Below, in pieces: positions 20,699-32,490 of a stretch of DNA of 64,000 nucleotides; the stretch's first letter is position 1; every line of letters starts with the position of its first letter. Under the pieces are notes generated by a model. That model was given only the letters and a program-made list of their open reading frames with translations. It was not told where the DNA came from and did not search any database. The translations under genes were made by a program, and so were the position numbers. Source of the stretch: Arachis hypogaea (lineage: Eukaryota > Streptophyta > Magnoliopsida > Fabales > Fabaceae); assembly GCF_003086295.3 (NCBI RefSeq), contig NC_092046.1:106495363-106559362 (forward strand), given 5' to 3'.

Positions 20699-20997
20699 TG
20701 GGAGTGCCACTTGAGATCGAAGGCATGGCATGCCAGGCTAACCAATTGTTAAGAAGACCCTGGGCGTGCCACTTGGGCTCGAAGGCGTGGCACGCCAGGG
20801 AAAGTGATTCAAAGGGCGTGCAACTTGAGGAGCTGGGCATGGCGCGCCAAGCCAAACTTAGTGGCTAGGCGTGGCACGCCACTCAAACGCCAGCCACACG
20901 CCAAGCCTGGAGAGTCACATTTATTGAGTTTTCCTTCCCTCCAACTGTAATTTTTCTTTTCTCTTTTGTATTTTCTTAATTCTAGTGATATGAGTAG

Positions 20998-21005
20998 TAT
21001 AAATA
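20998..21005 (+). promoter_or_regulatory. TATA box of LTR-like fragment I
   Basis: TATAAATA about 100 bp after the palindrome array, as in the A-type LTRs. Confidence 0.5.
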
Positions 21006-21986
21006 ACCCCTGAAAATACTGAGAAAGGGGTTACTGAGTAGTTAGTTAGTTGGCATTGGCAAGTTTAGTTTAAGTTTTACTTTTACACTTCATCTCTTCC
21101 ATCTCTTGTACTTTTCTCTGAGTTATGAGTAGCTAAATTCCCTCTCATTGGGAGAGGAAGCTCTGTTGTACTTGATGGATTAATGATAGTGAATTTCTTC
21201 TTTTCTTCATCTTCTCTTTGATTTGCTAGAAGGAATTTTGTTTTAATGCTAGTGTTCAATCATATTGGGAAAGAGGTTGAATGCAAAATGGGTTTCATGG
21301 GAGCCTTAGAAAAGGAAACATGAAACCATGCTTGAAATCCCTTCTCACAATTGAGTAGATATGGGTATTCGTGATTGGATATGGTGACATATAATCCACC
21401 CACTACTTGGATCTATGAGAATATGTGGTATAATCAGGGACCAATCATATCTCTCTTCATGAGTAATTAGACCAAGGAATTGGCTCATTATCAAGATTTG
21501 AGAGATTGAATCACCAAGGGATTGGGGTTCAATCAATCATGATTGCCAAGAGGTCAATGAGTTGCATGATTGAAGATGATATGAGCTGAATTTAATCCAA
21601 AGAGAACAACATCTCCTGATCCCAGTGAATTTCCCCTATTCTTATCTTCCACATTCTTTATAGCTTTCTTTACATTCTGTTATTCCCCATTCCCATTTAC
21701 AATTCAGTCAGTTATGATTCAGCACTTTACATTCTTGCCATTTATTTTTCTGCACTTTACTGCTTCTCTTTACTTTTGAGCCATTTACAATTCTGCTCAT
21801 TTAGAATTCTACAATCACAATCTATAATGCTCAGCTTGACTAATTCACCCATTGATTAAAATTGCTCAAATCTACCAATCTCTGTGGATTTGACCCCACT
21901 CCTAGTGGGTTATTAGTTGATGATATTTTTGGTGCGCTTGCCAAAAGAACGGATTCATTATTTTATATGGGGAGTGAATTCCAGTC

Positions 21987-22392
21987 ATTAGTAACCTCGA
22001 CTACTAGAGTAGCTAGAGCCCTTAAGACTAGGAAGCTTAACCCTCGATACATAGGACCTTTCCAAATACTTAAAAGAGTCGGTTTAGTAGCTTATCAAGT
22101 AGCCCTTCCTCCTTATCTATCAAACCTTCATGATGTTTTTCATATCTCACAACTTAAAAAATATATTCCTGAGGAGAGTCACGTTTTACAACCAGAGACA
22201 GTACAGTAAAGAAATGATTTGAAATATCATGCATCACCAACTCAGATCGTAGAAAGAAATGATAAGCAATTGAGGGGCAAAACTATTCCCTTGGTTAAAG
22301 TAGCTTGGGGACAAAGAGGAGAAGAAGAGCACACTTGGGAACTGAAAGACAAGATGAAAGCTGATTACCCGCATCTGTTCTCAGGTAACTAA
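21987..22392 (+). pseudogene. Integrase C-terminus and chromodomain, element C
   Basis: The final part of a chromoviral pol polyprotein. It reads [20 protein letters not shown], then [10 protein letters not shown], the standard integrase tail. One in-frame TAA (22207-22209) breaks the frame. The frame then continues through a chromodomain end (KVAWGQ, then HTWELKDKM) to TAA at 22390-22392. The chromodomain would tether integration to modified histones. Everything upstream (gag to integrase core) is absent, replaced by fragment I. Confidence 0.85.
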
Positions 22393-22413
22393 AATATTGA
22401 GGGCAAAATTTTC

Positions 22414-22429
22414 TTTTAGGAGGGTAGAA
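22414..22429 (+). other. Element C polypurine tract
   Basis: TTTTAGGAGGGTAGAA directly before the LTR, identical to B's. The LTR itself begins TATAACAACC where TGTAACAACC is expected, a point mutation. Confidence 0.85.
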
Positions 22430-22517
22430 TATAACAACCTAGTTTTCGAGTATGCGAAATCTTTTCTGAAGACATAGATTTCTCCGAAAGATTAGTAAAG
22501 GGAACACCTTTGCTGTA
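22430..22517 (+). repeat. Element C 3' LTR, first 88 bp
   Basis: Begins TATAACAACCTAGTTTTCGA and matches the start of the B LTR. It ends at CTGTA, the target of element D, and continues at 32491. Confidence 0.88.
22513..22517. repeat. Target-site duplication of element D
   Basis: CTGTA here and at 32486-32490, directly outside the two ends of element D. Confidence 0.95.
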
Positions 22518-24300
22518 TGGTGCACGAAATTGTGATCTCCAGGATCGAACAAATCCTGGTAATGGCTCCAAAGTTTGGTGCTCCGATCTTAATTCATAAT
22601 TGTCACAACTTCGATACAACTAACCAGCAAGTGCACTGGGTCGTCCAAGTAATACCTTACGTGAGTAAGGGTCGAATCCCACGGAGATTGTTGGTATGAA
22701 GCAAGCTATGGTCACCTTGTAAATCTCAGTCAGGCAGATATAAAGTGATAATGGTGTTTTCGAATATTATATAATAGAATAAGGATAGAGATACTTATGT
22801 AATTCATTGGTAAGAATCTCAGATAAGCGAATGGAGATGCTTTCCGTTCCTCTGAACCTCTGCTTTCCTGCTATCTTCATCCAATCAGTCTTACTCCTTT
22901 CCATGGCTGGCTTTATGTGATACATCACCACTGTCAATGGCTACTTTCGGTCATCTCACGGGAAAATGATCCAATGCCCTGTCACGGCACGGCTAATCGT
23001 CTGGAGGCATCACCCTTGTCAATGGCTTCATCTTATCCTCTCAGTGAATAATATGCTCACGCACCCTGTCACGGCACGGCTATTCATCTGTCGGTTCTCG
23101 ATCATGCTGGAATAGGATTTACTATCCTTTTGCGTCTGTCACTAACGCCCTGCAATCGCGAGTTTGGAGCTCGTCACAGTCATTCAATCATTGAATCCTA
23201 CTCGGAATACCACAGACAAGGTTTAGACTTTCCGGATTCTCTTGAATGCCGCCATCATTCTAGCGTATGCCACGAAGATTCTGGTTAGGAGATCTAAGAG
23301 ATATTCATTCTAGCTTATTTCATGTAGAACGGAAGTGTTTCTCAGGCACGCGTTCATAAGGGAGAAGGATGATGAGCGTCACACATAATCATCACCTTCA
23401 TCATGTTCTTGGGTGCGAATGGATATCTTAGAAGCGAAATAAGATGAATTGAATAGAAAACAGTAGTACTTTGCATTAATCTTTGAGGAACAGCAGAGCT
23501 CCACACCTTAATCTATGGAGTGTAGAAACTCTACCGTTAAAAATACATAAGTAAAGGTCCAGGCATGGCCGAGATGGCCAGCCCCTCTGATCTAAGAACC
23601 AGACGTCCAAAGATGATCCTAAGATCCTAAGATGATCAAAAGATAGTAAAAAAGACGGTCAAAAAGACGCCTAATACAATAGTAAGAGGTCCTATTTATA
23701 ATAAACTAGTCACTAGGGTTTACATGAGTAAGTAATTGATGAATAAATCCACTTCCGGGTCCCACTTGGTGTGTGTTTGGGCTGAGCCTAAGTGTTGCAC
23801 GTGCAGAGGCCATTTGTGGAGTTGAACGCCAGTTTCTGTGCCAGTTTGGGCGTTCAACTCTGGTTTTGGATCCTTTTCTGGCGCTGGACGCCAGATTTGG
23901 GCAGAAGGCTGGCGTTGAACGCCAGTTTACGTCGTCTATTCTTGGCCAAAGTATGGACTATTATATATTTCTGGAAAGCCCTGGATGTCTACTTTCCAAC
24001 GCAATTGGAAGCGCGCCATTTTGAGTTCTGTAGCTCCAGAAAATCCACTTTGAGTGCAGGGAGGTCAGAATCCAACAGCATCGGCAGTCCTTTTTCAACC
24101 TCTGAATCTGATTTTTGCTCAAGTCCCTCAATTTCAGTCAGAAAATACCTGAAATCACAGAAAAACACACAAACTCATAGTAAAGTCCAGAAATGTGAAT
24201 TTAACATAAAAACTAATGAAAACATCCCTAAAAGTAACTAGATCCTACTAAAAACATACTAAAAACAATGCCAAAAAGCGTATAAATTATCCGCTCATCA
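22518..24300 (-). repeat. Element D 3' LTR
   Basis: Minus strand TGATGAGCGG (24300) to CGTGCACCA (22518). Contains GGCGTTGAACGCC palindromes near 23820-23925. Confidence 0.95.
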
Positions 24301-24338
24301 CAACACCAAACTTAAATTGTTGCTTGTCCCCAAGCAAC
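24301..24338 (-). other. RGGA-loop hairpin and motif abutting D 3' LTR
   Basis: Minus strand GTTGCTTG, loop GGGA, CAAGCAAC (24338-24319), then TTAAGTTTGGTGTTG reaching the LTR at 24300. Same as in A and E. Confidence 0.85.
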
Positions 24339-25410
24339 TAAAAATCAAATAGGATAAAAAGAAGAGAATATACTATAAATTCCAAACTATCAGTGAAACA
24401 GAGCTTCAATCATATGAGCGGGACTTATAGCTTTTTGCCTCTTGAATAGTTTTGGCATCTCACTTTATCCATTGAAGTTTAGAATGATTGGCATCTATAG
24501 GAACTTCAGATTTCGAATAGTGTTATTGACTCTCCTAGTTCAGTATGATGATTCTTGAACACAGCTTCTTTATAAGTCTTGGCCGTGGCCCTAAGCACTT
24601 TGTTTTCCAGTATTACCACCGGATACATAAATGCCACAGACACATAATTGGGTGAACCTTTTCAGATTGTGACTCAGCTTTGCTAAAGTCCCCAATTGGA
24701 GGTGTCCAGGGTTCTTAAGCACACTCTTCTTTTGCTTTGGACCTTGACTTTAACCGCTCAGTCTCAAGTTTTCACTTGACACCTACACGCCACAAGCACA
24801 TGGTTAGGGACAGTTTGGTTTAGCCGCTTAGGCCAGGATTTTATTCCTTTAGGCCCTCCTATCCACTGATGCTCAAAGCCTTGGGATCCCTTTTTTATTT
24901 GCCCTTGCCTTTTGGTTTTAAGGGTTATTGGCTTTTTCTGCTTGCTTTTTCTTTCTATTTTTTTTTCGCCTATATTTTTTTTTTTCTGCAAGCTTTGTTC
25001 TTTGCTGCTTTTTCTTGCTTCAAGAATCATTTTTTTTTATTTTTCAGATTATCAAATAACATGTCTCCTAGTCATCATTCTTTCAAGAGCCAACATATTT
25101 AACATTCTTAAACAACAACTTCAAAAGACATATGCACTGTTCAAGTATACATTCAGAAAACAAGAAGCATTGTCACCACATCAATATAATTAAACTAAGT
25201 TCAAAGATAAATTCGAAACTCATGTACTTCTTGTTCTTTTGAATTAAAACAGTTTTTCATTTAAGAGAGGTGATGGATTCTTAGGACATTCATATCTTTA
25301 AGACAAAGTTACTAACTACTAATGATCATGTAATGAAGGCACAAACATAGATAAGCACATAACATAGAAAACGAAAAACAGAAGAAAGAAGAACAAGGAA
25401 TGAATCCACC
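24339..25410 (-). other. Element D 3' untranslated region
   Basis: About 1.1 kb, the reverse-complement counterpart of 8269-9378. It has a T-rich stretch near 24940-25040 and no gene. Confidence 0.8.
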
Positions 25411-25723
25411 TTAGTGATGGTGGCGTTTCCTTCTTGAGGAACCAATGATGTCCTTGAGCTCTTCTATGTCTCTTCCTTGTCTTTGTTGCTCCTCCTTCAT
25501 TGCTTTTAGATCTTCTCTGATTTCATGAAGGATGATGGAGTGCTCTTGATGTTCCACCCTTAGTTGCTTCCAATAATTGTGTGGAAGAAAATATATCCCC
25601 TGAGGTATCTCAGGGATCTCTTGATTTGCAGTCAAATGTTCTACCACTGAGCTATAGACCCTTGATGGAAGCTTTTGTCTTCCCTTTCCTCTTTCTAGAG
25701 GCTTCTCTGGCCTTAGGTGCCAT
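25411..25723 (-). pseudogene. Element D ORF2 remnant with tRNA-Cys insert
   Basis: Starts at ATG 25723 (MAPKAREASRKRKGK), like A. After about 19 codons it jumps into tRNA-like sequence and hits TAG at 25654-25652. ORF2 homology resumes near 25618 (GAGATCCC) and runs to the same C-terminus, SSRRKRHHH. About 290 codons of the central domain are gone. The C-terminal coiled-coil frame is open from the junction, but without an ATG. It cannot make a normal ORF2 protein. Confidence 0.87.
25617..25661 (-). tRNA. Partial tRNA-Cys(GCA) sequence inside ORF2
   Basis: About 45 nt on the minus strand: acceptor 5' arm GGGTCTA, A-box/D-arm TAGCTCAGTGGTAGAAC, anticodon arm TTTGACTGCAAATCAA with anticodon GCA, then part of the variable loop. 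The T arm and 3' acceptor are absent, so it is not a functional tRNA gene. It fills the deletion in ORF2. Identity is by recall of plant nuclear tRNA-Cys. Confidence 0.82.
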
Positions 25724-25765
25724 CAATGGTTATGAAAAAAAAAACAAAAAAGCTATGCTTTTTAC

Positions 25766-25800
25766 CACACCAAACTTAGAATGTTGCTCGCCCTCGAGCA
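25766..25800 (-). other. RGGA-type-loop hairpin plus motif before D ORF2
   Basis: Minus strand TTGCTCG, loop AGGG, CGAGCAA (25800-25783), then TAAGTTTGGTGT. The position relative to the ORF2 ATG is as in A. The loop here is AGGG, where A has AGGA. Confidence 0.8.
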
Positions 25801-26107
25801 AAAGAAGAAAGAATAGAAGAAGAAGAGGATATGGAGGAGATGGATGGCTGTGTGTATTCGGCCATATGGGTGGGATTGGGTGGGGAAGAGATGTTGAATT
25901 TTGAAGGTAGTGGGTGTATGGATGTGAGTGGTAAATGGATAACAGAAGGGATGATCATGAATGGAAAGAGAGATGATGAGGTAGGTGGGGATCCTGTGGG
26001 GTCCACAGATCCTGAGATGATCCTGTGGGGTCCACAGATCCTGAGGTGTCAAGGCATTTACATCCCTGCACCAATTTAGGCATGTAAAATGCCCTTACAC
26101 ACAACTC

Positions 26108-26280
26108 TGGGCGTTCAGCGCCAGGTTGGTGCCCATTTTGGGCGTTCAACGCCCATTTGCTGCCATTTCTGGCGTTGAACGCCAGAACCATGCTTGTTCT
26201 GGGCGTTCAGCGCCAGGATGCTCCCATTCTGGGCGTTCAGCGCCAGAACTATGCTCTGTTCTGGCGTTTGAACGCCAGAC
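26108..26280 (-). repeat. GGCGTTnAACGCC palindrome array, element D
   Basis: Imperfect palindromes such as GGCGTTCAACGCC and GGCGTTTGAACGCC at 25-35 bp spacing, the counterpart of 6394-6565 in A. Confidence 0.85.
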
Positions 26281-26416
26281 AGGTGCTCCTCCAGGGTGTG
26301 ATTTTTCTTCTACTGTTTTTGATTCCGTTTTTGAATTTTTTGTTTATTTTGTGACTCCACATGATCATGAACCTAAGAAAACATGAAAAACAATAAAAAT
26401 AAGAATTAGATAAACA

Positions 26417-26432
26417 TTGGGTTGCCTCCCAA
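26417..26432 (-). other. Hairpin after D protease
   Basis: Minus strand TTGGG, loop AGGCAA, CCCAA. Same as in A and E. Confidence 0.75.
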
Positions 26433-26481
26433 CAAGCGCTTCTTTAATGTCAATAGCTTGACAGTGGGCTCTCATGGAGCC

Positions 26482-28809
26482 TCACAGATGTGCAGAGCTT
26501 TGTTGAGACTCTCCAACACCAAACTTAGAGTTTGGATATGGGAGTTCAACACCAAACTTAGAGTTTGGTTGTGGCCTCCCAACACCAAACTTAGAGTTTG
26601 ACTGTGGGAGCTCTGGTTGACTCTGCTTTGAGAGAAGCTTTTCAAGCTTCCTCTCCATGGTTGCAGAGGGAGATCCTTGAGTTTTAAACACAAGGGAGTC
26701 CTCATTCCATTGAAGGACTATTTCACCTCTGTCAACATCAATCACAGCTCTTGCTGTGGCCAGGAAAGGTCTTCCTAGGATGATGGATTCATCCTCTTCC
26801 TTTCCAGTATCCAGGACTATGAAATCAGTAGGTATGTAAAGGCCCTCAACCTTTACTAATACATCTTCTACTTGTCCATAAGCCTGTCTTCTTGAGCTGT
26901 CTGCCATCTCTAATGAGATTTTAGCAGCTTGCACCCCATAGATTCCCAGTTTCTCTATTACAGAGAGGGGCATGAGGTTTATTCCTGAACCAAGGTCACA
27001 CAGAGCCTTAAAGATCATGGTGCCTATGGTACAGGATATTATGAACTTTCCAGGATCCTGTCTCTTCTGAGGCAATGTCAGTTGATCCAGATCACTTAGT
27101 TCATTGATGAACAAGGGAGGTTCAACTTCCCAAGCATCAATGCCAAATAATTTGGCATTCAGCTTCATGATTGCACCAAGAAACTTGGCAGTTTGCTCTT
27201 TAGTAACATCCTCATTCTCTTCAGAAGAGGAATACTTAGCCGAGCTCATGAAGGGCATAAGGAGGTTCAATGGAATCTCTATGGTCTTTAGATGAGCCTC
27301 AGAGTCCTTTGGTTCCTCAGAGGGAAGCTCCTTATTGGTCACTGGACGTCCCAGGAGGTCTTCCTCCTTGGGATTCACGTCCTCTCCTCTCCTCTCAGGT
27401 TCGGCCATGGCGCTTATGTCAATGGCCTTGCACTCTCCTTTTGGGTTCTCTTCTGTATTGCTTGGGAGAGTACTAGGAGGGATTTCAGTGATCCTTTTAC
27501 TCAGTTGGCCCACTTGTGCTTCCAGATTTCTAATGGAAGACTTTGTTTCATTCATGAAACTTACAGTGGCCTTAGATAGATCAGAGACTAGATTTGCTAA
27601 ATTAGAAGCATTTTGTTCAGAGTTCTCTATCTGTTGCTGAGTGGATGGTGGAAAAGGCTTGCTATTGCTGAACCTGTTTCTTCCACCATTATTAAAGCCT
27701 TGTTGGGGCTTTTGATCCTTCCATGAGAAATTTGGATGATTTCTCCATGTTGAGTTATAGGTGTTTCCATAAGGTTCACCTAAATAATTTACCTCTGCTA
27801 TTGCAGGGTTCTCAGGATCATAGGCTTCCTCTTCAGAAGATGCCTCTTGAGTACTGTTGGATGCAGATTGCATTCCATGCAGACTCTGAGAAATCATATT
27901 GACTTGCTGAGTCAATATTTTATTCTGAGCCAATATGGCATTCAGAGTATCAACTTCAAGAACTCCCTTCTTCATAGGCGTCCCATTATTCACAGGATTC
28001 CTTTCAGAAGCGTACATGAACTGGTTATTAGCAACCATGTCAATGAGTTCTTGAGCTTCTGCAGGCGTTTTCTTTAGGTGAATGGATCCACCTGCAGAAG
28101 TGTCCAGTGACATCTTTGATAGCTCAGATAAACCATCATAGAATATATCCAGGATGGTCCATTCTGAAAGCATGTCAGAAGGACACTTTTTGGTCAACTG
28201 TTTGTATCTTTCCCAAGCTTCGTAGAGAGATTCACCTTATTTCTGTCTGAAGGTTTGAACATCAGCTCTAAGCTTGCTCAGCTTTTGAGGAGGAAAGTAC
28301 TTGGCTAAGAAAGCCGTGACCAGCTTATCCCAAGAGTTCAGGCTGTCTTTAGGTTGAGAATCCAACCATAATCTAGCTCTGTCTCTTACAGCAAAAGGGA
28401 AAAGCATGAGCCTGTAGACTTCAGGATCTATTCCATTAGTCTTAACAGTATCACATATCTGCAAGAATTCAGTTAAGAACTGAAAAGGATCTTCAGATGG
28501 AAGTCCATGAAACTTGCAGTTCTGCTGCATCAGAGAAACTAATTGAGGTTTCAGCTCAAAGTTGTTTGCTCCAATGGCAGGAATGGAGATGCTTCTTCCA
28601 TGTAAATTGGAATTAGGTGCAGTAAAGTCACCAAGCATCTTCCTTGTATTATCATTATTTTCGGATGCCATCTCCTCTGCCTGTTCGAAAATTTCTGAAA
28701 GGTTATCTCTGGATTGTTGTATTTTAACTTCTCTTAATTTTCTCTTCAGAGTCCTTTCAGGTTCTGGATCTGCTTCCACAAGAATGTTCTTATCCTTGCT
28801 CCTGCTCAT
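26482..28809 (-). pseudogene. Element D gag-protease, one nonsense codon
   Basis: 776 codons from ATG 28809 (MSRSKDKNIL), in one frame, with TAA at 28239-28237 where A has AAA. Gag domain, asparagine-rich linker and protease (DLGSG, then ILGRPFLAT) are as in A. After the protease a 1-nt indel relative to A puts the CTCTAAGTTTGGTGTTG repeats in another frame (NSKFGVG repeats) and moves the stop. A and D are broken at different codons, so their parent probably had an intact gag-protease. Confidence 0.88.
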
Positions 28810-30702
28810 ATGACAAGGAAGAATGGCCAGAAAAATGATAATAATAATAGAGATCCTTTATACCACAGTATAGGGATCCCTTTGTGAGTGGAAGAAAAGA
28901 GGGGGAGACAAAGAATGTGATGTAAAGGAAGAAATGCAACTGTACGAATGGAAGAGATGTGAGATGAGATGTTAGGATATGAATGAATAAATAGAATGAG
29001 ATGGGGGAGGAATAATTTTCGAAAATTATTTTGAAAAAGGGTTAGTGATTTTTGAAAATTGGTTTTTGAAAATTGTTAGTATTTTTTCGAATTTTTTTTT
29101 AAATTAAAATAATTAATAAATTAAAAAGAAATTTTGAAAAAGGGGAGAGATATTTTCGAAAATAAGAGAGAGAAAGTTAGTTAGGTAGTTTTGAAAAAGA
29201 TAAGAAACAAACAAAAAGTTAGTTAGTTGGTTGAAACAAATTTTGAAAAGGACAAGAAGTTAGGAAGTTAGAAAAGATATTTTGAAAAGATATTTTTGAA
29301 AAAGATAAGATAAAATTAGTTTTGAAAAAGATTTGATTTTTAAAATCACAATTAATGACTTGATTCATAAGAAATCACAAGATATGATTCTAGAACTTAA
29401 AATTTGAATCTTTCTTAACAAGTAAGTAACAAACTTCAAATTTTTGAATCAAAACATTAATTGATTATGTTATTTTCGAAAATTTGATTTAAAAATAAGA
29501 AAAAGATTTTTGAAAAATATTTTTGGAATTTTCGAAAATAACTAAGAAATTTGAAAAAGATTTGATTTTTGAAAAAGATTTTGAAAAAGATAAGATTTTC
29601 AAATTGAAAATTTGATTTGACTCATGAGAAACAATTTGATTTTAAAAATTTTTGAAAAAGTCAATCCAAATTTTCGAATTTGATGAGAGAAAAAGGGAAA
29701 GATATTTTTTTGATTTTTTGAATTTTTATGAAAACATGAAACTTATGCAATGCATGAAATTTTTAGATCAAAACAATGAATGCATGCAAGAATGCTATGA
29801 ATGTCAAGATGAACACCAAGAACACTATGAAGATCATGATGAACATCAAGAACATATTTTTGAAAAATTTTTAATGCAAAGAGAACATGCAAGACACCAA
29901 ACTTAGAATTCTTTAATGCTTAGACACTAAGAATTCAAGAATGCATATGATAAACATGAAAAGACACAAAACAAAAAATCATCAAGATCAAACAAGAAGA
30001 CTTACCAAGAACAACGTGAAGATCATGAAGAACACTATGAATGCATGATATTTTCGAAAAAATGCAAGATGCATATGCAATTGACACCAAACTTATAATG
30101 TGACTCAAGACTCAAACAAGAAACAGAAAATATTTTTGATTTTTATGATTTTCTAATTTTTTTGGATTTTTATTTTATATTTTTCGAAAATTAAAAGAAA
30201 AATAAGGATTCCAAAATTTTTAATATGAATTCCAGGAATCTTGCCATGTTAGTCTAAAGCTTCAGTCCAGGAATTAGACATGGCTCACTAGCCAGCCAAG
30301 CTTTCAATGAAAGCTCCAGTCCAAAACACTAGACATGGCCAATGGCCAGCCAAGCTTTAGCATGTAGATCAGAAACAGTAGCAGGTGGATTAACTCCAAC
30401 TAGCTTGCTCTTGATAACAAATTGCTGCCTCAGTCCAAATAAATTTAGACATGGCTTTACAGCCAGCCAGGCTTCACATGCTTCATGAAACACTAGAATT
30501 CATTCTTAAAAATTTTGAATAAAAAATTTTTTTTGAAAACATTTTTATTATTTTTTTTTTTCGAAAACAGATGAGAAAATTTTGAAAGATTTTTGAAAAA
30601 ATTTTTGAAAAGAAAATAAAAAGAAAATTACCTAATCTGAGCAACAAGATGAACCGTCAGTTGTCCAAACTCAAACAATCCCCGGCAACGGCGGCAAAAA
30701 CT
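28810..30702 (-). other. Element D leader with primer-binding site
   Basis: AT-rich, as in A. The primer site (30679-30696) reads TTGCCGCCGTTGCCGGGGAT on the minus strand, with mismatches in the terminal tRNA-Asp complement (TGGCGCC expected). It contains no gene. Confidence 0.82.
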
Positions 30703-32485
30703 TGGTGCACGAAATTGTGATCTCCAGGCTCGAACAAATCCTGGTAATGGCTCCAAAGCTTGGTGCTCTGATCTTAATTCATAATTGTCACAACTTCGAT
30801 ACAACTAACCAGCAAGTGCACTGGGTCGTCCAAGTAATACCTTACGTGAGTAAGGGTCGAATCCCACGGAGATTGTTGGTATGAAGCAAGCTATGGTCAC
30901 CTTGTAAATCTCAGTCAGGCAGATATAAAGTGATAATGGTGTTTTCGAATATTATATAATAGAATAGGGATAGAGATACTTATGTAATTCATTGGTAAGA
31001 ATCTCAGATAAGCGAATGGAGATGCTTTCCGTTCCTCTGAACCTCTGCTTTCCTGCTATCTTCATCCAATCAGTCTTACTCCTTTCCATGGCTGGCTTTA
31101 TGTGATACATCACCACTGTCAATGGCTACTTTCGGTCATCTCACGGGAAAATGATCCAATGCCCTGTCACGGCACGGCTAATCGTCTGGAGGCATCACCC
31201 TTGTCAATGGCTTCATCTTATCCTCTCAGTGAATAATATGCTCACGCACCCTGTCACGGCACGGCTATTCATCTGTCGGTTCTCGATCATGCTGGAATAG
31301 GATTTACTATCCTTTTGCGTCTGTCACTAACGCCCTGCAATCGCGAGTTTGGAGCTCGTCACAGTCATTCAATCATTGAATCCTACTCGGAATACCACAG
31401 ACAAGGTTTAGACTTTCTGGATTCTCTTGAATGCCGCCATCATTCTAGCATACGCCACGAAGATTCTGGTTAGGAGATCTAAGAGATATTCATTCTAGCT
31501 TATTTCATGTAGAACGGAAGTGTTTGTCAGGCACGCGTTCATAAGGGAGAAGGATGATGAGCGTCACACATAATCATCACCTTCATCACGTTCTTGGGTG
31601 CGAATGGATATCTTAGAAGCGAAATAAGATGAATTGAATAGAAAACAGTAGTACTTTGCATTAATCTTTGAGGAACAGCAGAGCTCCACACCTTAATCTA
31701 TGGAGTGTAGAAACTCTACCGTTAAAAATACATAAGTAAAGGTCCAGGCATGGCCGAGATGGCCAGCCCCTCTGATCTAAGAACCAGACGTCCAAAGATG
31801 ATCCTAAGATCCTAAGATGATCAAAAGATGGTCAAAAAGACGGTCAAAAAGACGCCTAATACAATAGTAAGAGGTCCTATTTATAATAAACTAGTCACTA
31901 GGGTTTACATGAGTAAGTAATTGATGAATAAATCCACTTCCGGGGCCCACTTGGTGTGTGTTTGGGCTGAGCCTAAGTGTTGTACGTGCAGAGGCCATTT
32001 GTGGAGTTGAACGCCAGTTTCTGTGCCAGTTTGGGCGTTCAACTCTGGTTTTGGATCCTTTTCTGGCGCTGGACGCCAGATTTGGGCAGAAGGCTGGCGT
32101 TAAACGCCGGTTTACGTCGTTTATTCTTGGCCAAAGTATGGACTATTATATATTGCTGGAAAGCCCTGGATGTCTACTTTCCAACGCAATTGGAAGCGCG
32201 CCATTTTGAGTTCTGTAGCTCCAGAAAATCCACTTTGAGTGCAGGGAGGTCAGAATCCAACAGCATCGGCAGTCCTTTTTCAACCTCTGAATCTGATTTT
32301 TGCTCAAGTCCCTCAATTTCAGTCAGAAAATACCTGAAATCACAGAAAAACACACAAACTCATAGTAAAGTCCAGAAATGTGAATTTAACATAAAAACTA
32401 ATGAAAACATCCCTAAAAGTAACTAGATCCTACTAAAAACATACTAAAAACAATGCCAAAAAGCGTATAAATTATCCGCTCATCA
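30703..32485 (-). repeat. Element D 5' LTR
   Basis: 1,783 bp, the partner of 22518-24300. The right end CCGCTCATCA meets the target duplication CTGTA at 32486-32490. Confidence 0.95.
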
Positions 32486-32490
32486 CTGTA

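Larger units (their letters stand above)
20411..21986 (+). repeat. LTR-like fragment I
   Basis: Plus-oriented LTR-like sequence: tandem array, TATA box at 20998-21005, a U5-like tail with GGTGCGCTTGCC near 21931, and a probable end near GTGAATTCCAGTCATT. No internal region follows, and it abuts the integrase end of C. It may be the right LTR of an element inserted in C, with H inserted in it. Boundaries are approximate. Confidence 0.55.
22518..32485 (-). mobile_element. Element D: non-autonomous relative of A
   Basis: 9,968 bp, minus strand. LTRs are 1,783 bp each and differ by roughly 1 percent by eye. From right to left: LTR, primer site, leader, gag-protease, hairpin, palindrome array, hairpin, ORF2 remnant with tRNA insert, 3' region, hairpin, LTR. 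RT, RNase H and integrase are missing at the same point as in A. Its LTR is about 110 bp longer than A's. Confidence 0.93.

Noticed and set aside
20578..20868. Open frames of about 96 codons on both strands
   Set aside because: They follow from a 72-bp (24-codon) tandem repeat that happens to lack stops. No domain is seen and both strands are equally open.
24912..25193. Phe-rich hydrophobic frame resembling a membrane protein
   Set aside because: It is the complement of the A/G-rich 3' untranslated region of D; the same region in A and E is not conserved as protein.
25617..25661. Functional tRNA-Cys gene
   Set aside because: The T arm and 3' acceptor strand are absent, so the cloverleaf cannot close. 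Kept only as a captured fragment.
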